The position numbers and the translations under genes are program-made. From Tyto alba (taxonomy: Eukaryota > Chordata > Aves > Strigiformes > Tytonidae), in assembly GCF_018691265.1 (NCBI RefSeq), contig NW_024881321.1, positions 22,976,198 to 23,040,197 on the forward strand: a stretch of 64,000 nucleotides of DNA. The letters run 5' to 3'. The notes under the pieces are model-generated. The model ran no database searches, was not told where the DNA came from, and saw only the letters and a program-made list of their open reading frames with translations. Shown here in pieces: positions 59,062-64,000 of the stretch. The stretch's first letter is position 1. The number at the start of each line of letters is the position of its first letter.

Positions 59062-61581
59062 TCACGTTTGCTGCTCCAGGACTTCCAGGTAGTCAGGCTC
59101 AGCATGTAAATTAGCTTTGAGTTCAAAATACTCATTTTTAGTTTGTTCTAGAAACACCTTTCTTGGCCTGGAGTACATGAGTGTCTCCATTAGCTTCATC
59201 TCCTCATGTGTTCCCGGATAATGAACTTCCATATCAGGCTGGAGCTGGACAATGTTTTTCCTTAGGTACTCCGTGATCCCTAGTTGCTGCAGTTCTCTCT
59301 CTTTTTCGAGAATGTTTCTATATAAGTAGCTCGCATCCTGAAAAGACAGAAATTCAGCAGGTTGATCTGTAGCCTTATATTTGACATTTGAACCTGTAAG
59401 AGGTGAACTGTTCTCTCTTTCCAGAAGACTTCGGCGGAGATGTTTGGAATCATCAGCTTCCTTCTCACTTCCCTCCTCCTGTTGCTCAGTATGCTTGGGG
59501 CTGAAGGATGGGCTGCGGTAGACCTGAACCATGGGAGTAACCATACATTGCTCATAGAGACTTGCAGCTGGGCGCTCTGTTGTCTGGTGTGTTGTTTTAT
59601 GCCCATACATGCTGTACTGAAGGTGAACTGGGCTACTATCCCTCATTTGTTCATCTGCTTGTTTCTTTTTATCCCTTCGTCGCCGATGCAGAACAAGAAC
59701 AACTATTCCTGCTGCACAAAATACAAGAGTTATAAACACAATTAGAAGTCCTAATATAAGAACAGAAAGTGGGACAGCATCTGTAAGGGACCGCAGGATG
59801 GTGTCTGCAGTGTTGGTAGTAGTAGAAGTTGTCACAACTACAAAACCAGCATGAGTTGGTAGGGCAGGGCTATTTATTAAACCTGGACACAAGACTTCAC
59901 TGTTCAGGGATTTCAGTTCTTTTTTTGCTAGATGTCCTGGAGATTTACAAAAAATATCACCCATCATTGTATTCTTACTCAGTTTTTGTATCCATTTTTG
60001 CAGCCCAACTGAATCACAGGTACAGTCCCAAGGGTTGTCTTCAAGTTCAATTTGTACTAGCATATCCAGTTCATCCAAGACATTGCTCACAGGCAAATGA
60101 GCAAATTGGTTTGTCTTCAGATTTAATCTGGCAAGCGGAACACCTGAAAAGATATGGGGTGGCAAAGTCTGCAGAAGGTTGTTATTTAAGTAGAGGACCT
60201 TAAGTTTTGGCATTGCATTAAATGTCCCTGGCAAAACTTCTTTGATGGCATTATATTCAAGGTACAAGTATTCAAGGTGCTGAAGGCCAAGGAAAATATT
60301 CTGACTTAGCTTTGTAAGATGATTGCCATTGAGATATAACTTCTGCAGTCTAGTCAGATTCATAAAGGATCCTTCCTCAAGGATTTCAATGCGATTGTTC
60401 CCCAGGTGAAGCATTTCCAGGCTGGCATAGTCCACAAGATCTGATTTCAGTAATGTCTGAATAATGTTCCCAGCTAGAATAAGCTTTTTAGGATTTGGAG
60501 GAGGAGGTCCTAAATCAGACAAGCTTTCAATATTTCGCTCCTGGCAGTGCATGAGAACTCCTGAGAGCATATGGCTGGTGCAGTGACAGGGGACAGGACA
60601 ATAGATTCCTGAAAACTGAGTAGTAGGCTTTGAAGTATGAAGCATTAAACTTGGTTCTTTAGTAGGAGCATTCAGGATAGGAATCACCTTAGTTGATATG
60701 TAACTATCACTGATAGAGGTGGTTACAACCAAGGGCAATGACCCTGAAGGATCTTCAAGTTCATTGGCAGGATGGGTGGGACAAAGTGATTCTTTTTTCA
60801 ACCGGCTTAGGATGCTGCCTTTAATAATTGGAGGACTATTGCATACAACATCACCTATTATTGACTGCGGAGGCATGTTTTCTAGCCATATCTTCAGCTG
60901 CAGCAAATCACAGTTACAGGCCCATTTATTGTCTTCCAACTGAAGGTCTAGTATTCTACCAATGTGTTCCAAAAAGCCAACATAAGGCAGTGTCTGTAAC
61001 TGGTTTCCACGAAGATCTAAATGGGTCAATGGCACAAAACGAAATATGTTTGGAGGAAGATACTCAATGGCATTATCATTCAAAATAAGCACTTTAAGCC
61101 TGTTGAGCTTGCTAAAGGCACTTGGGTCAATCACTGTGATGAAATTGTTGTCTGCTTGAAGAAACTCCAAATTTTCCAATCCATTAAAGGTATCTTCTTT
61201 AAGTGTTTCTAAAGAATTGTGATTGATATGAAGTTGCTTAAGAAGGCTGAGACCATTGAAAGCCCCAGGCTCAATATCTGCAATATTATTAAAACCAAGA
61301 TGTAGAGAGATAGCATTAACAAGGCCAGCAAAATCATCCATGTGTAACACAGTCAGGCCATTGTTTAATAGATTAAGATGGAAAGGCCGTGATGGTGGGA
61401 CATTTATTTCTGATACCATCTTGATGCCTCTTTCTTCACAGTTTATAATCATAGTATCATCCTTTTCCTCACAGGAACACAAACTCTGACAAGATCCTCT
61501 GACTGAAGAAAAAGAAGGCTGGGACTGGAAAGGATCAGATGCAACCACAACTGAATACAGAATAAAAATCCAGAGCTTCAT
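59062..61581 (-). CDS. SLITRK6: SLITRK6, SLIT and NTRK-like protein 6
   Basis: Complete 839-residue frame in one exon; the human protein is 841 residues. SLITRK6 is a neuronal and inner-ear/eye type I membrane protein that promotes synapse formation and neurite growth. Signal peptide about 1-19. First LRR block: N-cap cysteines 31, 35, 37, 48, repeats about 68-205, C-cap cysteines 222, 224, 247, 267. Linker 270-325. Second block: cysteines 328, 332, 334, 346, repeats about 365-500, C-cap 520, 522, 545, 565. Membrane helix about 603-631, followed by HRRRR. The cytoplasmic part ends DYLEVLEQQT, the Trk-like tyrosine tail of SLITRKs. Stretches such as GFNNIADIE, FLQADNNFITVI and NTADTILRSLTDAVPLSVLILG distinguish paralogue 6 from SLITRK1-5. 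No stop, frameshift or missing cysteine. The ATG at 61579-61581 follows an acceptor splice site by 15 bases, as expected for a gene with a non-coding first exon. Confidence 0.98.
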   Translation of the reverse strand: MKLWIFILYSVVVASDPFQSQPSFSSVRGSCQSLCSCEEKDDTMIINCEERGIKMVSEINVPPSRPFHLNLLNNGLTVLHMDDFAGLVNAISLHLGFNNIADIEPGAFNGLSLLKQLHINHNSLETLKEDTFNGLENLEFLQADNNFITVIDPSAFSKLNRLKVLILNDNAIEYLPPNIFRFVPLTHLDLRGNQLQTLPYVGFLEHIGRILDLQLEDNKWACNCDLLQLKIWLENMPPQSIIGDVVCNSPPIIKGSILSRLKKESLCPTHPANELEDPSGSLPLVVTTSISDSYISTKVIPILNAPTKEPSLMLHTSKPTTQFSGIYCPVPCHCTSHMLSGVLMHCQERNIESLSDLGPPPPNPKKLILAGNIIQTLLKSDLVDYASLEMLHLGNNRIEILEEGSFMNLTRLQKLYLNGNHLTKLSQNIFLGLQHLEYLYLEYNAIKEVLPGTFNAMPKLKVLYLNNNLLQTLPPHIFSGVPLARLNLKTNQFAHLPVSNVLDELDMLVQIELEDNPWDCTCDSVGLQKWIQKLSKNTMMGDIFCKSPGHLAKKELKSLNSEVLCPGLINSPALPTHAGFVVVTTSTTTNTADTILRSLTDAVPLSVLILGLLIVFITLVFCAAGIVVLVLHRRRRDKKKQADEQMRDSSPVHLQYSMYGHKTTHQTTERPAASLYEQCMVTPMVQVYRSPSFSPKHTEQQEEGSEKEADDSKHLRRSLLERENSSPLTGSNVKYKATDQPAEFLSFQDASYLYRNILEKERELQQLGITEYLRKNIVQLQPDMEVHYPGTHEEMKLMETLMYSRPRKVFLEQTKNEYFELKANLHAEPDYLEVLEQQT

Positions 61582-61596
61582 CTTGCCCAGCAGATT

Positions 61597-61660
61597 CTAC
61601 AAAAAAAGAAAAAAAGAAAAAAAAAAAAAAAAAAGAAAGAAAAAAAAAAAAAAAAAGAAA
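61597..61660 (-). promoter_or_regulatory. 3' splice site and polypyrimidine tract before the SLITRK6 coding exon
   Basis: On the minus strand a ~60-base T-rich tract with C interruptions ends TTTTTTTGTAG, giving an AG acceptor at 61598-61597. The exon would start AATCTGCTGGGCAAG and then ATG. The intron side is plain poly-T with few C, unusually long for such a tract. The matching donor and first exon were not placed. Confidence 0.75.
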
Positions 61661-62889
61661 GTAATTGAATCATGATTTCACAGAGTTGATTTCTTTTTTT
61701 TTTTTTCTTTCATTGGGGGGAGAGGACAATAATCATTGCTAGTACTTGTCATTAAGCTACCTCACTTTTCAAACAATATTATATCGTGCTAAAATATTTG
61801 AATGATTTTCTAAACAGAGAAAAATATATTTAATGTACTGAAACAATAAACACAGTCATAAGGGGAATGCTTCAATACTTTCACCAGTACTTCAGTACTT
61901 ACACCAAAGTAGGACATAAAGAGGAGCATGTTGTCTTTATTTATACACCATATAGAATGTTTTGTCAATGACAGCAGTAATACATTACTGCCCTGAATCA
62001 ACTTATATCAAGGTTAATGTAATGTTTTGGATCATTGTTTTGTGTCACCATATAGCACTGCAAATTGTGAGAGTACCTTGCTAAACTCAACTTAATGTCC
62101 AGATGCTGAAGAGAGGAAACAAGATTTGGTTTGGTTCAACAATGTGTTGTGAGCAAAAGCCCATTCAGTCAGGATACAGGGACTCTCTCCTTTGGTTCTG
62201 CATTATGTATGTAAATCAAAAGGTCTTTCCTCTGCAATCCTTGTACTCCCAAACTGAAAAGGAAGTAGACAAAATAATTCTTTTTCTTTACTTAAATTTT
62301 AATGCATATATTGTAGTGTGTGGATGTTTAGTGAAGATGAGAACACAACACATAGCAGTGTAATAAGTTTGTAAATAATACACACACAAAACGATGTGTA
62401 CACAACTAAAATAAAAAAAAAAAAAAAAAAAGAAAGAATTGACGCAGTACATGTCAGAGGAAACAGGCAAGGGGTAAACTTTTTTTTGAGATTAATTATT
62501 AGACTCCTTCCAATTTTTATAGCCATTAATTACCACAAAAAAAATCGGAAATGTGCATGGAATTGTGTTTTATGAGTTAAAAATGATCACTAGCATCATC
62601 TTTATGTTATGTAACTTAAATTATCATCTGTAGCTGATCTTAAACTTTGCAATACCTGATAAATGCATCATTACAGTGTAACTATGGAATCACAAACAAA
62701 ATTTACATGTTGAAATCCAGTATTTGTTATCATTGTTTTGAATTAATTTTTGCTACACTCCATTTGAAGATTCTCTGTTACTTTCTGTCAAGACTGTCTA
62801 ATTAATATGAACAATGGTAATTCTTGATATATGAGATGGAATGAAATCACTGTTTATAATCTTTAATTAAATATTTCCACATTTTCTAC

Positions 62890-62920
<31 letters not shown>

Positions 62921-64000
62921 TCCAGAGGAATAAAATATTTAAAACACAAGAACCTTTTTGTGTGCTATTTATTCTAGGGCTGAACTAAACAGGTTTCTTA
63001 AGTAGTCCATCTAATAAAGGTCACTTGATCTTTCAAAGTAAGCTGTTGAAACAGAGTACAGAATAGCACTACACAACTAACCAGTTGAAGTGTTATTTTC
63101 TGAAAGATTAGAACATTTTAGAAGGATATATTCAATTACATGAATGAACATACTTATAGTGCGGCCATATGATTTGGTTTTTTATCAATACATATTTTAA
63201 TTATCATGTACCTTTGTTATTAGCAACACCATTTCTCAAGGCTTCCCTTAAAAAAGATTGCAAAGATTTATACATATAGGCACTTAAGTGCTGTGGTAAG
63301 AGTATTACACACACACAAAAGCAACAACAGGAAATGTGTGCACAGTGAATGATGTTTTTCTCTATTAATAGTTCCTGATAAGTGGGATTATATGTATGAG
63401 TTTAGAAGTAGTAAGTGCAATGCACAGTGTGAGAAAAAGTGTCCCTAAAAATATGACCTTTTATCTTTGTTTCAGTAGAACAAATAATTCTGTTGTCTCA
63501 TATAACACTCCTTTAACTCCAGCTGACTGTGTTTAATATATATGTTTTTAAGTTTATTTTCCCAAGAAGTATTGGATAAGACATAACATTTTAAGATGTT
63601 ACTTTGAAGTACACAGAATAACTCTAGGTTCTTATTATGCTAGAGATTTATTCTTGTTTTACATGAATCAATATCCTTTCCAGGGACCAAAGGTAAAAAA
63701 TGCAGTCTCTTAACACAGATGCTTGCTTCAAACCTACTGTATGACTAATTAGACTTTATTTCTGTACACTTTTTCTGTGTAGGAATTCCAGCTTCAATCT
63801 GCATTAAATTCCATGTGCACTTATAATGTCCCTGAGCAAAATTAAATGGAAAAAAAAAATAATCTGAAAAATATGTTGCATTCTAGTGCATATTGAGAAA
63901 TTAGGTTATAAAAATGAAAGCCCTCCTCTCAGAGATGAAAGTAACATTTGTAACCAATTGGAAAACATTCCCATTTTAATCATCGTAATACTTCTGTAGG
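61661..64000 (-). other. probable SLITRK6 intron 1 and upstream region
   Basis: No coding similarity. Poly-A runs at 62413-62431 and 62890-62916, poly-T at 61691-61706. No CpG-rich promoter or clear first exon is visible up to the end of the window, so exon 1 may be small and AT-rich here or lie outside. Confidence 0.4.

Noticed and set aside
59829..60203. Plus-strand open frames across 59.4-61.5 kb
   Set aside because: Antisense shadows of the SLITRK6 coding region.

Overview
The window looks like a gene-poor, AT-rich stretch of a bird nuclear genome. The reasons are CR1 LINE fragments with the typical octamer-like 3' terminus, a class II endogenous retrovirus primed by tRNA-Trp (as in avian alpharetroviruses), several ~1 kb avian-type solo LTRs with 5-bp target duplications, and one vertebrate neuronal gene, SLITRK6. 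I cannot name the species from the sequence.

Layout. 1-11.7 kb: mostly unique AT-rich DNA with two old LTRs (1.8-2.8 kb, + strand; 5.6-6.6 kb, - strand). 11.7-17.2 kb: a CR1 LINE on the minus strand split by a 4.4-kb endogenous retrovirus. The retrovirus has two LTRs that differ at 1 of 420 positions, a perfect 6-bp target duplication, PBS, PPT, a truncated gag, a protease remnant, an uninterrupted RT-RNase H-integrase frame and a stub of env. 17.2-27 kb: unique DNA, a partial LTR (17.9 kb) and two abutting CR1 pieces (20.8-22.3 kb). 27-46 kb: unique DNA with a short LTR piece (27.05 kb), a solo LTR (35.4 kb), a GC-rich segment of unknown class (39.4-40.6 kb) and an old CR1 (42.8 kb). 46.5-48.8 kb: two related LTRs in the same orientation. 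51.4 kb: a degraded CR1. 52-59 kb: unique DNA and microsatellites, including the probable 3' UTR of SLITRK6. 59.06-61.58 kb: the whole SLITRK6 coding region in one exon on the minus strand, with a 3' splice site 15 nt before its ATG. 61.6-64 kb: its intron or upstream region.

The only host protein gene I can support is SLITRK6. The most notable feature is the young, defective provirus. It keeps every polymerase, RNase H and integrase catalytic residue I looked for, but it has lost capsid C-terminus, nucleocapsid, most of protease and nearly all of env. Its junctions look like template-switch products. It could only have spread with proteins supplied by a relative. No tRNA, rRNA, CRISPR array or second host gene was found.
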